64,000 nucleotides of DNA from Ferroplasma acidarmanus Fer1 (GTDB lineage Archaea > Thermoplasmatota > Thermoplasmata > Thermoplasmatales > Thermoplasmataceae): positions 1,426,001-1,490,000 of the forward strand of contig NC_021592.1 in NCBI RefSeq assembly GCF_000152265.2. The letters run 5' to 3'. This document shows, piece after piece, positions 9,356 through 18,782 of the stretch (positions are counted from its first letter, which is position 1; each line of letters opens with the position of its first letter). The notes below the pieces were generated by a model. The model had not been told where the DNA came from. It did no database searches and was given only the letters and a program-made list of their open reading frames with translations. A program made the position numbers and the translations under genes.

Positions 9356-9655
9356 ATGGAATATGGATGTTATACATGTAATAAAATAATAAAAACAGGG
9401 GAGAAATTTACCTTCACAAAGGAAGGGCCTGTACATCTGGATTGCTTTGTAGCCACACAGAGGAAAAAGGTTCCAGAAGAAAAACAGGAATATCTCAGAA
9501 ACCTCAGCATGGTCCTTGATTATGAATTAACCTACCTTGTTGAACTATTGGGATTAAAATCTGATGATAAACCAACATCGGAATTCATAAAACGCAGGAT
9601 AACAGCAATAGAAAAGCAGGCCGGTGAAACTACCGGGCTTATTTATAATTTATAA
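9356..9655 (+). CDS. DUF2175-family small zinc-binding-like protein
   Basis: A 99-residue protein with CYTCNKII at residues 5-12 and VHLDCF near 26-31, a CxxC...HxxC pattern that suggests a treble-clef or LIM-like zinc site. The rest is helical, with a predicted coiled segment at the C terminus. This resembles the archaeal DUF2175 (COG4847) family, whose function is unknown. It stands alone, with its 3' end facing the ribosomal/RNA polymerase operon. Confidence 0.7.
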   Translation: MEYGCYTCNKIIKTGEKFTFTKEGPVHLDCFVATQRKKVPEEKQEYLRNLSMVLDYELTYLVELLGLKSDDKPTSEFIKRRITAIEKQAGETTGLIYNL

Positions 9656-9666
9656 TTTTTTAAAAT

Positions 9667-9822
9667 TTATTTTTTCTTTTTGAATTCAGTATATTTGCAT
9701 TTTCCACAGGTATAGCGATCAGAGTGCTCTGCCATAAATACACCCGCGCCACATCTGGGGCATGTTCTACGCTTTCTGACTATTTTATCTGCTTCTACTG
9801 CATATAATTCTCTTTTTTCCAT
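9667..9822 (-). CDS. rps27ae: Small ribosomal subunit protein eS31 (S27ae)
   Basis: A 51-residue gene. Its zinc ribbon is clear: [12 protein letters not shown] near residue 20, then [11 protein letters not shown] near residue 38, followed by a lysine tail. This is the free archaeal S27ae, the protein fused to ubiquitin in eukaryotes. Its ATG overlaps the rps24e stop (TAATG), confirming the start and translation coupling. It is the last gene of the rpo7-spt4-dPCK-rps24e-rps27ae operon. Confidence 0.93.
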   Translation of the reverse strand: MEKRELYAVEADKIVRKRRTCPRCGAGVFMAEHSDRYTCGKCKYTEFKKKK

Positions 9823-10139
9823 TATTTACTCTCCTTTTCCTTTAATCCATTTCTTAATAGCTCATAATCCGGCTCATAGAGCATTGCATGCTCTTTTGTG
9901 TCATATATTTTCACATATCCTTTCAGGGAATCCTTTCCTGTTTCCTGAATATTATGGTCAACTATTATGACTTCCTCTTTGGCTTTATAATAATCCATAA
10001 GCAGTTTTTTTATTTCATTCCTGCTTACAGTTTTTCCAGATCTAAAATCTATTGTATATTTTATCTCTTTTCTGAACAGCAATTTGTTATCCCTTTCGGA
10101 ATCAACGCTGAAGTTCTTAATCATTTTTTCATTGCTCAT
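9822..10139 (-). CDS. rps24e: Small ribosomal subunit protein eS24
   Basis: A 105-residue ribosomal protein. The N-terminal [13 protein letters not shown] followed by SRNEIKKLL is the S24e signature, and [13 protein letters not shown] near residue 75 corresponds to the conserved G-x-A/V-x-I-Y segment. It overlaps the upstream kinase gene by 11 bp and the downstream rps27ae by one base. The pairing of S24e and S27ae after RNA polymerase subunit genes is a classic archaeal operon. Confidence 0.95.
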   Translation of the reverse strand: MSNEKMIKNFSVDSERDNKLLFRKEIKYTIDFRSGKTVSRNEIKKLLMDYYKAKEEVIIVDHNIQETGKDSLKGYVKIYDTKEHAMLYEPDYELLRNGLKEKESK

Positions 10140-10635
10140 TTCTGTACATCTCCATTATCATTTCTTTTATTCTTTCTTTTATTTCATCATTGACTTTTAT
10201 GTACGCCATACCCACGTCAGGCACGCCATAAACTATTACTGTATTCTTATCTGCATAAAAAATTATTGGTATAACTGCCAGGTCCTCTTCGCCATCCACT
10301 TCTATTCTCCCATGGACTCCAGTGCTGATAAATTCATAAATTTTATTCATTAAATCAATAGATATGATTCCAGGCGGATTAGAAACAGTTATTGACCCCT
10401 CTTCATGCATAAATCTTTTTCCATCCCTTTTAGTTACCAGGTCTACTATCTGGAGATTGAGTTTAATGCCCGCATTTTTCAAATTCTCAGTTGTTACATC
10501 TCCCACGGAAATAATTTTATTTTTTAAAGCCAGTTCTCTTATATCATCAACGGAGCACAGGGAATATTTGAAATCCTGTATATATTTCCTTTCCCTGCTT
10601 CCTATTACAATATTACGATCTAACTTTAATGGCAT
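10129..10635 (-). CDS. GTP-dependent dephospho-CoA kinase (DUF359)
   Basis: A 168-residue protein of the DUF359 family, characterised in Thermococcus as the last enzyme of archaeal CoA synthesis. It phosphorylates dephospho-CoA using GTP. Family motifs seen are [11 protein letters not shown] near residue 42, a NPPG segment near 85, and [10 protein letters not shown] near 113 (the acidic pair binds metal/GTP). It overlaps spt4 by 23 bp and rps24e by 11 bp, so it is embedded in the transcription/translation operon, a location seen in many euryarchaea. Confidence 0.9.
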   Translation of the reverse strand: MPLKLDRNIVIGSRERKYIQDFKYSLCSVDDIRELALKNKIISVGDVTTENLKNAGIKLNLQIVDLVTKRDGKRFMHEEGSITVSNPPGIISIDLMNKIYEFISTGVHGRIEVDGEEDLAVIPIIFYADKNTVIVYGVPDVGMAYIKVNDEIKERIKEMIMEMYRNEQ

Positions 10636-10804
10636 ATATACCTTTTTCGGTTATTCCAGCTTTTTGTGCAATCTGGGAATTTATATCGTTTATTATCAGG
10701 AATCCAAACCAGTCTACCTTTGTACGTTCTTCCCCGTGTACCGGGCATACATCTTCAGTTGTGAGCCTCTTGCAAATTTTGCAGGCCTTATACGCTTTTT
10801 TCAT
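10613..10804 (-). CDS. spt4: Transcription elongation factor Spt4
   Basis: A 63-residue zinc protein with CKICKRL near residue 8 and CPVH near 20, giving the four Spt4 zinc ligands, and the WFGFLIINDINSQIAQKAGI segment typical of archaeal Spt4 (formerly RpoE''). It binds Spt5 and stimulates RNA polymerase processivity. It sits 8 bp after rpo7, as expected. Spt5 is not in this window. Confidence 0.95.
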   Translation of the reverse strand: MKKAYKACKICKRLTTEDVCPVHGEERTKVDWFGFLIINDINSQIAQKAGITEKGIYAIKVRS

Positions 10805-10812
10805 TTAACACC

Positions 10813-11388
10813 TCAATTATTAACGTTCTCCTTTTTCATCCATTCCAATTTTCCAAGCCCGGGCTGTTTAGCAGTAAATCCTATTTTGCTATCAGACAGG
10901 GATGCTGAGGATAGATTCAGGGCAACAATCCTTACACGGATCTTATCTCCTACTTTCAATTCCATTTTGCTATCCTTTCCCACTATTCTCTGGTTTTCCA
11001 TATCAATATTTATAGCATCATCCATAATCTGGCTGATATGCAAAAGCCCTTCAAATGGCCCGAATTTTATAAATGCACCGAATTTCTGCACAGCCACAAC
11101 TATTCCATCCACAACTTCATGCATCTTTGGAAAATATGCCAGGGCACTGTATTTTATGGACTGGTACACACCACCGTCACCATGCACTATGGTACCTTCG
11201 CCCTTCATTTCGATGCTATTTACAGAAACTATGTATGATTTTCCAATATTTTTCTGGCCTTCCTGGATATCCACTAGCTTACCTTCTAAAGTTGATTTTG
11301 AGGCTTCCGCAACGGCATCAGAATAATTATCATTCAACAGTTCAGGCGGAACCCTAATCACGTATTCATCCTCAAGCAATATGTACAT
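10813..11388 (-). CDS. rpo7: DNA-directed RNA polymerase subunit Rpo7 (E')
   Basis: A 191-residue subunit that forms the stalk with Rpo4. The N-terminal RNP-like domain (residues 1-80; RVPPELL) is followed by an S1 domain (about 82-165) with GIVVAVQKFGAFIKFGPFEG and GLLHISQI. The C-terminal LSDSKIGFTAKQPGLGKLEW is characteristic of archaeal Rpo7. It is the first gene of the five-gene minus-strand operon. Confidence 0.96.
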   Translation of the reverse strand: MYILLEDEYVIRVPPELLNDNYSDAVAEASKSTLEGKLVDIQEGQKNIGKSYIVSVNSIEMKGEGTIVHGDGGVYQSIKYSALAYFPKMHEVVDGIVVAVQKFGAFIKFGPFEGLLHISQIMDDAINIDMENQRIVGKDSKMELKVGDKIRVRIVALNLSSASLSDSKIGFTAKQPGLGKLEWMKKENVNN

Positions 11389-11689
11389 ATTTATTCTCCT
11401 TTAAAATATTGTTAAAGAATTTAATAATGTTATAAATATTTATGTATTGTGCCTGTTAATTATATCCGGTTAGAGAAATAATTGTATTCTATGCTTTTGC
11501 TACCCTAAAGTGCTTGCTTATGGAGAAATCCACCTGCCATAGAGTAATTGTAAACAGATATATGCAGTTATTAAGAAATAACAGTTGTGGGGATAACCGG
11601 AACAATTGATTTTATTTGTTCAATGTAATATAATTGCCATAGTATTGTATAAACCTAAAAAATATATGTGTAATCAATATTCACTTTTA
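11389..11689. promoter_or_regulatory. Divergent promoter region, rpo7 operon / asnS
   Basis: About 300 bp lie between the rpo7 operon and asnS. An AT-rich AAAAAATATA near 11656-11665 lies 25-30 nt before the asnS ATG at 11690, fitting a leaderless promoter. A TATA-like AAATATTTATG stretch near 11430-11445 may serve rpo7. No coding frame or RNA structure is evident. Confidence 0.4.
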
Positions 11690-12979
11690 ATGGAAAAAAT
11701 AAAGGAAGCATTATCAGATGATTTACTTGGAAAAATTGTCAGTATCCGGGGGTGGGTATACCGTATAAGGAGTTCTGGCAAAATAACGTTTATAGTTATG
11801 AGAGACTCTACAGGCATAATACAATGCATAGCATCCTCGGAAAACCTGAACGATGAACAGATGAAAGAAATTTCATCCCTTACTATAGAAAGCAGCATTG
11901 AACTTTCAGGGAAACTCAGGAAAGAGCCCCGTGCAGTAACCGGATATGAAATCTCCCTGCAATCTTATAAAATATATGAAAGGAATGAAAATTTCCCAAT
12001 TGCTAAAGACCTCGGGGAAGAATTTCTCCTGGACAACCGCCATCTCTGGTTGCGCAGCAGGGAGTTTACAGCAGTATTAAAAATCAGGTCTACAGTTTTT
12101 AAGGCATTTGCCGATTATTTTTATAAAGAGGATTATTACCAGGTTCAGGCTCCAATGTTTGTTTCTACTGCCACAGAAGGCGGCTCATCTTTATTCAATG
12201 TAGATTATTTCGGGGAAAAGGTAAATTTAACCCAGAGCTCACAGTTTTATCTTGAAACACTCATATATAGCCTTGAAAAAGTATTCACTATAGCACCAAG
12301 CTTCCGTGCTGAAAAATCACGTACAAGAAGGCATCTTACTGAGTACTGGCACGCAGAGGGTGAAGCAGCATGGTATAGCAATGAAGACATGATGGCCGAT
12401 GAAGAAAAAATGATAAAATACATTATAGACGAAGTACTGAAAAATAATCTGGAAGATCTGGAAATCATTAAAAGAGATATCAATAAAATAAAAAATATAA
12501 AAATTCCTTTTGAAAGGATAAAATATAAGGATTTAATTGAAAAATCAAAGGAATTTGGCATGAACCTCAAATATGGGGATGACCTCGGGGCAGACGAAGA
12601 ATACGGGATAATGGTGCATTTTGATAATCCTATATTTGTTACCGATTATCCAGAATCTTTAAAAACATTTTACCACAGGCCGGACCCCGACAATCCCGGA
12701 GAGATACTATGCCATGATCTGCTGGCACCTGAGGGGTATGGGGAAGTTTTAGGCGGGGGAGAAAGAATATACGATCTCCAGCAACTTCTTGACAGGATAA
12801 AGGAAAATAACCTGAATCCTGAAGATTATTACTGGTATGTTGATTTAAGGAAATATGGGAGCATTCCACACAGTGGATTTGGCCTGGGGCTTGATAGGCT
12901 TGTAATGTGGATTTGTGGATTATCCAATGTAAGGGAGACAATTCCATACCCCAGAACCATAAGGCGTGTGAAACCATGA
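11690..12979 (+). CDS. asnS: Asparaginyl-tRNA synthetase
   Basis: A 429-residue class IIb synthetase. The N-terminal OB anticodon-binding domain (about 1-105) begins with [14 protein letters not shown]. The catalytic domain carries motif 2 ([15 protein letters not shown]) and motif 3 ([12 protein letters not shown]) near the end. AsnRS rather than AspRS is favoured by [14 protein letters not shown] and [14 protein letters not shown] at 11690 gives the usual N terminus; the frame upstream is unlike the family. It charges tRNA-Asn with asparagine. Its stop overlaps the hemE ATG (ATGA). Confidence 0.93.
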   Translation: MEKIKEALSDDLLGKIVSIRGWVYRIRSSGKITFIVMRDSTGIIQCIASSENLNDEQMKEISSLTIESSIELSGKLRKEPRAVTGYEISLQSYKIYERNENFPIAKDLGEEFLLDNRHLWLRSREFTAVLKIRSTVFKAFADYFYKEDYYQVQAPMFVSTATEGGSSLFNVDYFGEKVNLTQSSQFYLETLIYSLEKVFTIAPSFRAEKSRTRRHLTEYWHAEGEAAWYSNEDMMADEEKMIKYIIDEVLKNNLEDLEIIKRDINKIKNIKIPFERIKYKDLIEKSKEFGMNLKYGDDLGADEEYGIMVHFDNPIFVTDYPESLKTFYHRPDPDNPGEILCHDLLAPEGYGEVLGGGERIYDLQQLLDRIKENNLNPEDYYWYVDLRKYGSIPHSGFGLGLDRLVMWICGLSNVRETIPYPRTIRRVKP

Positions 12980-13983
12980 ACAATTTTATTCCAGCATTGA
13001 AACAGGAACCGCATGACCATATCCCTGTATGGTTTATGCGCCAGGCGGGCAGATATATGGATGAATATAAGGAACTCCGGAAATTATATAATATCAGGCA
13101 AATGTGCATGGATCCTGAAATTACTGAAAAAATTACATATGCCCCTGTAAAATTGCTCGGAGTGGATGCAGCAATAATATTCGCTGACATAATATTGCCT
13201 CTGGAAGCCATGGGGTATAAAATAGATTTTAACAGTTCAGGGCCTGATATAGGGAATGGATACAGGCACAATAAAAGTATGGAAGGAATACATGAGTTCA
13301 ATACAGGAGATTTAAAATACAGAACATATGACGCAATCCGGCTCTTCAAGCAGAATCACCCTGAAACCCCCCTTATTGGCTTTTCCGGGGGAATCATAAC
13401 AGTTATGTCATATATTATTGCTGGAGTTTCTGATAATAATCTTGTATACACAAAGAAGGTTATGTTAAATGACCCTTCATTTGGAATAATGAAAAAAATG
13501 ATTAAAAACATGATACTTGACTATGTAACAATGCAGGTCAAAGCCGGCGTGGATGCCATACAGATATTTGATTCATGGCTTGGCGCCTTATCGCCATACA
13601 CCTTTGAGAAATACCTGAAAAACGACATTATTGAACTGGTAGAATCAATAAAAAGCAAGGTTCCTGTTATATACTTTTCAACAGGCAGTTCAGGCATGAT
13701 AGAACAATTTAATGATATTAAGCCGGATATACTGAGTGTTGACTGGAGAATAAAATTATCCCATGCCAGAACAATATTAAATGGTAGCATAGGAATGCAG
13801 GGCAATTTAGACCCGTATCTTGTTCAGTACAGCAGGGAAGCAGCACTGGAAGAAACTGGTAGAATCCTCGGTGAAGCAGGAAAGGATGATAATTATATAT
13901 TCAATCTTGGACACGGCGTATTGCCGGAAACAGATCCTGACACGCTCAAAAGCATAACAGACACCGTTCATTCTTATAGATAA
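12976..13983 (+). CDS. hemE: Uroporphyrinogen decarboxylase
   Basis: A 335-residue TIM-barrel enzyme that converts uroporphyrinogen III to coproporphyrinogen III. The N-terminal hallmark [15 protein letters not shown] is at about residues 16-30, including the substrate-binding Arg residues. The catalytic Asp is in [14 protein letters not shown] near residue 75. [13 protein letters not shown] and the C-terminal [13 protein letters not shown] are conserved. The ATG overlaps the asnS stop by 4 bp. An insertion sequence begins 45 bp after the stop and separates hemE from hemH. Confidence 0.95.
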   Translation: MNNFIPALKQEPHDHIPVWFMRQAGRYMDEYKELRKLYNIRQMCMDPEITEKITYAPVKLLGVDAAIIFADIILPLEAMGYKIDFNSSGPDIGNGYRHNKSMEGIHEFNTGDLKYRTYDAIRLFKQNHPETPLIGFSGGIITVMSYIIAGVSDNNLVYTKKVMLNDPSFGIMKKMIKNMILDYVTMQVKAGVDAIQIFDSWLGALSPYTFEKYLKNDIIELVESIKSKVPVIYFSTGSSGMIEQFNDIKPDILSVDWRIKLSHARTILNGSIGMQGNLDPYLVQYSREAALEETGRILGEAGKDDNYIFNLGHGVLPETDPDTLKSITDTVHSYR

Positions 13984-14028
13984 AATCTTAATTTATCCAG
14001 CTATTGGCTTATTGAATTTCTAATTGTG

Positions 14029-14046
14029 CAGACTCTCCGCATGTCT
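14029..14046. repeat. Left terminal inverted repeat of ISH3-like element
   Basis: The 18-bp repeat CAGACTCTCCGCATGTCT is perfectly complementary to 15488-15505. The target-site copy TTGTG is directly outside at 14024-14028. Confidence 0.95.
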
Positions 14047-14191
14047 ATGATAGTGATGCAGAATATCATTAATTTATGAATATAAAGCATAATTTTATTT
14101 TCTATTCAACCAGAATTATACACCAATGTTGCTTTATAAGATACAAAAATTATGAATTTTACAGTATTATAAGAATATTAAAAATACAATA

Positions 14192-14213
14192 TCCATAGCT
14201 TAAGCTAATGATA
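14192..14213. repeat. Palindromic motif shared with the IS110 element (copy 1)
   Basis: This 22-bp segment contains the perfect palindrome TAGCTTAAGCTA and matches 53432-53453 at 21 of 22 positions. It lies about 40 nt downstream of the transposase stop codon inside the ISH3-like element. In the transposase transcript it could form a short hairpin near the 3' end. Function unknown. Confidence 0.7.
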
Positions 14214-14252
14214 CAATAATTACCGGGATATTTCCCTGCAATTATTATTTAT

Positions 14253-15385
14253 TTATCCATTGTTATTTATTATTGTTTTCCATTTCCTATTCCCCATGGA
14301 TATTAAAAAGTCCATGAGTATGATATGTGATAAACCATATATTCTCCTTATAAGGTTGATAAGGACCCATATATTGTATACCAGTATGGAAAAGAAGTAC
14401 AGGAATTGCCTTATAGCCATATGGCTTGAGTGTGTCTTTTCCCTTATGTCTATTTTCCTTTCCTGGTATCCATTCTCTATTCCCCATCTTTTCCTGTACA
14501 GCTCTGCAAGTTCAATTACATTGTTTTCATTAACATTAATATTGGTATAGAATGAGAAATCATGCTTTTTATGGGAATAGTACACTATATGGACAAAATT
14601 GGCATTAACTCTCTTTGATGATCCTATATTATCCCTTAAAACCATAAATGGGAATTCATTTCCATATACATCCTTGCAGTATTTCAGATCCATTTTCTTG
14701 AATTTTATAACTTTATGATTGTCCTTTGCAGGTATAATATATTTCAATTTCATTGAGTCCACTGCATCCATTACACTGGAATCTAAGTATCCCCTGTCCA
14801 TTAATACTGTATTTACTTTATTCCCAGTGACAATGCATGTTCTATAACCATTCTAACTTCCTTAGCATTATTAATTACATCCAGTGGATGCTTAACCATA
14901 GCTGCTAAAGTAAATCTATTATTGTCTACACAATCCAATGTAGCAAACCTGTATGCCATGTCTGTGCCCCTGAACCTATGGAATGGTGCATCTATTAAAT
15001 ATGGGTTGTCTTTTCCAGTATATGGCTCATCATGCTCATCTATTGCAACATTTACATAACTATTGAATGCATTCAATTCCATAGCCATTTTAACAGTATT
15101 ATCAATAAGCATTGTTAATAGATCTATTCCATGGTTAACAGCAGCTTCATATATTCTTTTAAACACTGTATCCCCTGATGGTGTATGTATTCTATGGTAA
15201 TTCCTTACATATGTTTCAACATACATTTTATGTGCTATAGCATCCCTTACTGTATTTACAATATCCCCTGAATTATACCTTGACTGTACATGTATATTAT
15301 TTGAGAAAATATTGTACATCTGAGAAGAGTAAAATTTTTTAACCTTATTGGCATTTAATTTTGGAGGGATTGTTTTGTTGTTCAT
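14253..15385 (-). pseudogene. ISH3-family DDE transposase, split by a -1 shift
   Basis: The upstream part (15385 to 14813, 190 residues) and downstream part (to 14253) belong to one transposase of about 377 residues. The first catalytic Asp is in VAIDEHDEPY, the second in LMDRGYLD, and the Glu in RWGIENGY. The first part ends at TAA just after an A-AAG tetramer. Slipping back one base there continues directly into VNTVLMDRGY with nothing lost, so either one base has been deleted or a programmed -1 frameshift joins the parts. I call it a pseudogene because ISH3 relatives are normally a single frame, but frameshifting is not excluded. Confidence 0.8.
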
Positions 15386-15487
15386 AATTCAAAATTATTC
15401 CCTCCAATTTTAAATTTGTCGTACATATAATTTGCCCTGTAACACATAAAACTACAAGGATTTACAAAGAAATTAAATTATATGGTA

Positions 15488-15505
15488 AGACATGCGGAGA
15501 GTCTG
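15488..15505. repeat. Right terminal inverted repeat of ISH3-like element
   Basis: AGACATGCGGAGAGTCTG is the exact reverse complement of the left end. TTGTG at 15506-15510 is the second copy of the target duplication. Confidence 0.95.
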
Positions 15506-15658
15506 TTGTGTAAATCCAGTGTTGGTCCATGTTATTTTTATTATACCATCTCTATCCAACCTATATCTAAGCTCCCGGTTGAATATCCGGCAGCCAGTGT
15601 TTTTTCCATATAAATAAAATGTAGAAAGAAATAAATGCGCGCTTAAAATAAACCATTT

Positions 15659-16543
15659 ATGAAGAAAGTTATATTATTAAGTTACGGAAGCCCTGAAAGG
15701 ATTGATGATGTTCCGGAATATCTATCAGGCATATTTAATGGGAAACCCGTACCGGAAAAGATCATGGAAGAAAATATTAAAAAATATGAAATGGTCAATG
15801 GCATATCTCCCTCAAACCAGATAATTAAAAATTTAAAAAATAAACTTGGGAAATTGCTGGCAAGATATGGTGATTTTGAGATCATAGATGCCTACAAGCA
15901 CTGGCATCCCGGAATAGAAGAAACAGTATCATCACTGGATGCAGATTATGAGGAAATAATTGCATTGCCACTGTTTGCTTTTAAGTCAAACAATATTAGA
16001 AAATCATACGAAATACCGGTGAAAAAAGCCATGGAAGGAAAAAATATGAAACTGAGGTTCATAAATGGCCTTGATTACAGCATACTGGCTTCTATGTGGG
16101 TTTCAGAGATCAGCAAATACGTATATGATTTTGACAATTTCCTGTTCACTGCACATAGCCTTCCCCTGATAGATGACGAATCTGATTATCAGGCATCACT
16201 GGAAAGAAATGCAGGGAAAATTTCAGATATGCTTGGCATTGAAAAGTATTATACTGCATTTTACAGCCAGGGGCCACATGGAAAATGGATTGAACCATCT
16301 ATATATTCTAAGATTGACCTGTTTAAAGAAGATAAAATTAACAATTTACTTGTATCTCCAATTGGCTTTTTATATGAACATCTGGAAATACTATACGATC
16401 TTGATGTAAAGTATAAAGAGTTTCTTGAATCCCGGGGCATAAAATACGCACGTGCCAGAACACCATCAGATTCGGATGGCATGGCCATACTTCTAAAAAA
16501 CGCAATAATGGGAGTAGAGGGAGATAAGGAAAACTATTATTAG
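15659..16543 (+). CDS. hemH: Ferrochelatase (protoporphyrin or coproporphyrin)
   Basis: A 294-residue class II chelatase that inserts Fe2+ into a porphyrin. N-terminal VILLSYGSPE matches the family, the metal-binding His is in FLFTAHSLP near residue 166, and the acidic YEHLEILYDLD segment near residue 240 holds the conserved Glu. Its relation to hemE suggests a former heme cluster now interrupted by the insertion sequence. A TATA-like CATATAAATA near 15608-15617 could drive it separately. Whether the substrate is protoporphyrin IX or coproporphyrin III cannot be told here. Confidence 0.92.
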   Translation: MKKVILLSYGSPERIDDVPEYLSGIFNGKPVPEKIMEENIKKYEMVNGISPSNQIIKNLKNKLGKLLARYGDFEIIDAYKHWHPGIEETVSSLDADYEEIIALPLFAFKSNNIRKSYEIPVKKAMEGKNMKLRFINGLDYSILASMWVSEISKYVYDFDNFLFTAHSLPLIDDESDYQASLERNAGKISDMLGIEKYYTAFYSQGPHGKWIEPSIYSKIDLFKEDKINNLLVSPIGFLYEHLEILYDLDVKYKEFLESRGIKYARARTPSDSDGMAILLKNAIMGVEGDKENYY

Positions 16544-16615
16544 CAGAGGCCAGAGTTATTAAACAGAAATATAACTCCACCTTAAATCTTTTTAAGCTTT
16601 AATGCATAACTGACT

Positions 16616-17515
16616 ATGGGATCATACAGCATTTTCTGTTACAACGCCTCTGATTATATAAAGGAAATCGCAAAGGTAGGGACAAATAGTGACATACAGC
16701 TTTACCACCGGAAGGATGAAAATATAATAATGACATTTATAGAGCCGATAAAATACCCGGAGAAGGTGTCATCACTTACAGATTCAATATATCCTTCAGA
16801 TATAGCAATAATTAAAGTCAGCTCCATCAATAAGGACCTGGGTGAAGTAATAATAGCTCTTGACCTTATGGGCAAAACAAGGGGATTTATAATAGCTGAT
16901 GAAGAGAAACAGCCTGTTATTAAAAAAATTATAGGAAATACCTCATTAAAGGATTATAAATTCTTTACCGGAAAGCCAATGGAACTCATAGATGAAATAA
17001 AGGCAATGGAAATACCCAGAAATGGCGATCAGAATTTAACTGTAATAGACCACTTTTTTAAGGTTAAGGGAGTAGGCACAGTTGCCCTTGGCTTTGTTTT
17101 ATCCGGAAGCATTTCAAAACACCAGAAACTGGTACTTTCTGACCTGGATCGTGAGGTAGAGGTCAGGTCAATACAGATGAATGATGAGGATGTGGACAGT
17201 GCCGGCGCAGGATCCAGAGTAGGGCTTGCATTGAAAAACATAGAGCCTACCGATATGGAAAGGGGGATGTTTCTATCAGATAAGCCCTTTGAATATGCTG
17301 AAACCATACCCGGGAAGGTTGTGCCACAAACAAGCCTGAAATTAGACCTCGGTGACAATTTTGAAATATTTGTGTCGGATATTATGAGATTCCAGAGGGG
17401 CAAATTTGAGAACGACCATATAATTTTAGATAAAAAAATTCCTGTGGTAAAGAAGACAATGGTTCTTTCAAATAATAATATGGTACCCAGAATTTTCGGT
17501 ACCATCAATCTTTAA
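16616..17515 (+). CDS. EF-Tu/SelB-like protein with degenerate GTPase domain
   Basis: A 299-residue protein whose second half (about 140-299) reads as EF-Tu domains 2 and 3: FKVKGVGTVALGFVLSGSI, EVRSIQMNDEDV, AGAGSRVGLALKNI and MERGMFLSD are typical of EF-1A/SelB domain 2. The first 130 residues keep the spacing of a shrunken G domain but lack the P-loop GHVDHGKT and an obvious NKxD motif. It probably no longer hydrolyses GTP by the usual mechanism. Related degenerate EF-1A/SelB paralogues occur in archaea without known function. It converges with purD, overlapping by 11 bp. Confidence 0.75.
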   Translation: MGSYSIFCYNASDYIKEIAKVGTNSDIQLYHRKDENIIMTFIEPIKYPEKVSSLTDSIYPSDIAIIKVSSINKDLGEVIIALDLMGKTRGFIIADEEKQPVIKKIIGNTSLKDYKFFTGKPMELIDEIKAMEIPRNGDQNLTVIDHFFKVKGVGTVALGFVLSGSISKHQKLVLSDLDREVEVRSIQMNDEDVDSAGAGSRVGLALKNIEPTDMERGMFLSDKPFEYAETIPGKVVPQTSLKLDLGDNFEIFVSDIMRFQRGKFENDHIILDKKIPVVKKTMVLSNNNMVPRIFGTINL

Positions 17516-18782
17516 TTTTTCCTTTTATCATGGCTTCCGTGCCTATGTCATGCCTGATATAATAATCTCCTGTTATATATTTCAAATTGTCTTCAACGAT
17601 ATCTGAGGCCTCGTATATGCTATCGCCTATTCCTATCAATGCTAAAGACCTGGATTTTGTTGTGGTTACATGATTCAGGGTGCCAGAAACCGATGAATAG
17701 TAAACTTTGAAATTATCAGTTTCAATTCTATCCTTAATTGTTAGCTCTGTTTCCACAGGTTTTATTCCATAACCGGGAGGTACAATATATTTAAGCACAG
17801 TAGCTTTGCTCTTAAATTTTATATTGTTTTTTAATGTCCCGCTGTATATGTCCAGGAAAATATCAACAATATTTGACTGCAACAGTGTTAGTACATTTAT
17901 TCCTTCAGGGTCTGCAAATCTTGAATTGATTTCAATAACCCTTACACCCTGTGCTGTGCTCATAAACTGCCCGTAAATTACACCCTTGAAAGGATTGTTC
18001 TCCTCTCTCATTGCTGTGACAATGTCATTAAGTATACCCCTTGCTTCATTAACTACATCTATAGATAAAAATGGCAAAATAAAATTCTTGTCTGATATTG
18101 ACCCCATCCCGCCGGTATTCGGCCCGAGGTCATCTTCATACAACCTTTTATAGTCCTGGACAACTGGCATAAATACCACATTTTTGCTATCTGTAAATGC
18201 CTGGATTGAGAACTCTTCGCCTATTTCCCTTTTCTCCAGAAGCACCTTGCCATCACGATCAATAATCTCAGATGCATATGCTATAGCTTCAGCCACGTTG
18301 CTAAGCTGAAGCCCCATAACTTTTACGCCTTTTCCTCCAGTAAGCCCTATTGGCTTTACAGCGTATTCAGTATCGTTGTTTTCAAAAAATGTTTTGAGCA
18401 CTTCTTTATCTGATATGAGCTTATTTTCAATATTTCCCTTTATGTGGTGCCTCTCCATCAGATTGCGCATGTATTCCTTTGAAGTTTCAATCATTGCAGC
18501 CTTTTGTCCAGGCGAAGCCACAGGAATATGATTTTCTATAAGGCTGTCCACAAGATCCGTATTTAATATGTCGTCCGGGCCGATAAATGCAATATCTACC
18601 CTATTTTTTTTAGCAAAATTTACAATTTCCTGTGTATTCTTATTATATTTTATTACATTGCGCGATAATCCAAGTATAGATGGATTTTCATTGCTGACGA
18701 CTGAATAAAGGTTATCTGTTTCCCTTATCTTCCTTGCAATTGCATCTTCTCTACCACCACTGCCTACTAGCAAGACGTTCAT
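17505..18782 (-). CDS. purD: Phosphoribosylamine-glycine ligase
   Basis: A 425-residue ATP-grasp enzyme of purine synthesis that joins glycine to phosphoribosylamine. The N-terminal GSGGREDA is the GARS start motif, with Asp where most members have His. The ATP-grasp region (about 105-300) includes GLTGGKGVKVMG, YEDDLGPNTGGMGS and VIEINSRFADPE. The C-terminal domain has VPPGYG...KPV. It overlaps scpB by 4 bp, an unusual pairing that implies co-translation rather than shared function. Confidence 0.94.
   Translation of the reverse strand: MNVLLVGSGGREDAIARKIRETDNLYSVVSNENPSILGLSRNVIKYNKNTQEIVNFAKKNRVDIAFIGPDDILNTDLVDSLIENHIPVASPGQKAAMIETSKEYMRNLMERHHIKGNIENKLISDKEVLKTFFENNDTEYAVKPIGLTGGKGVKVMGLQLSNVAEAIAYASEIIDRDGKVLLEKREIGEEFSIQAFTDSKNVVFMPVVQDYKRLYEDDLGPNTGGMGSISDKNFILPFLSIDVVNEARGILNDIVTAMREENNPFKGVIYGQFMSTAQGVRVIEINSRFADPEGINVLTLLQSNIVDIFLDIYSGTLKNNIKFKSKATVLKYIVPPGYGIKPVETELTIKDRIETDNFKVYYSSVSGTLNHVTTTKSRSLALIGIGDSIYEASDIVEDNLKYITGDYYIRHDIGTEAMIKGKIKD

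Larger units (their letters stand above)
14029..15505 (-). mobile_element. ISH3-like insertion sequence, 1477 bp
   Basis: Perfect 18-bp terminal inverted repeats (CAGACTCTCCGCATGTCT at the left end and its complement at the right) bound the element. TTGTG occurs immediately outside both ends (14024-14028 and 15506-15510), a 5-bp target duplication. One DDE transposase gene on the minus strand fills most of it, but its frame is broken. About 200 bp of noncoding sequence lies between the transposase stop and the left repeat. The intact repeats and target duplication imply recent insertion. It sits between hemE and hemH. The ISH3 assignment rests on protein resemblance and size. Confidence 0.9.
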
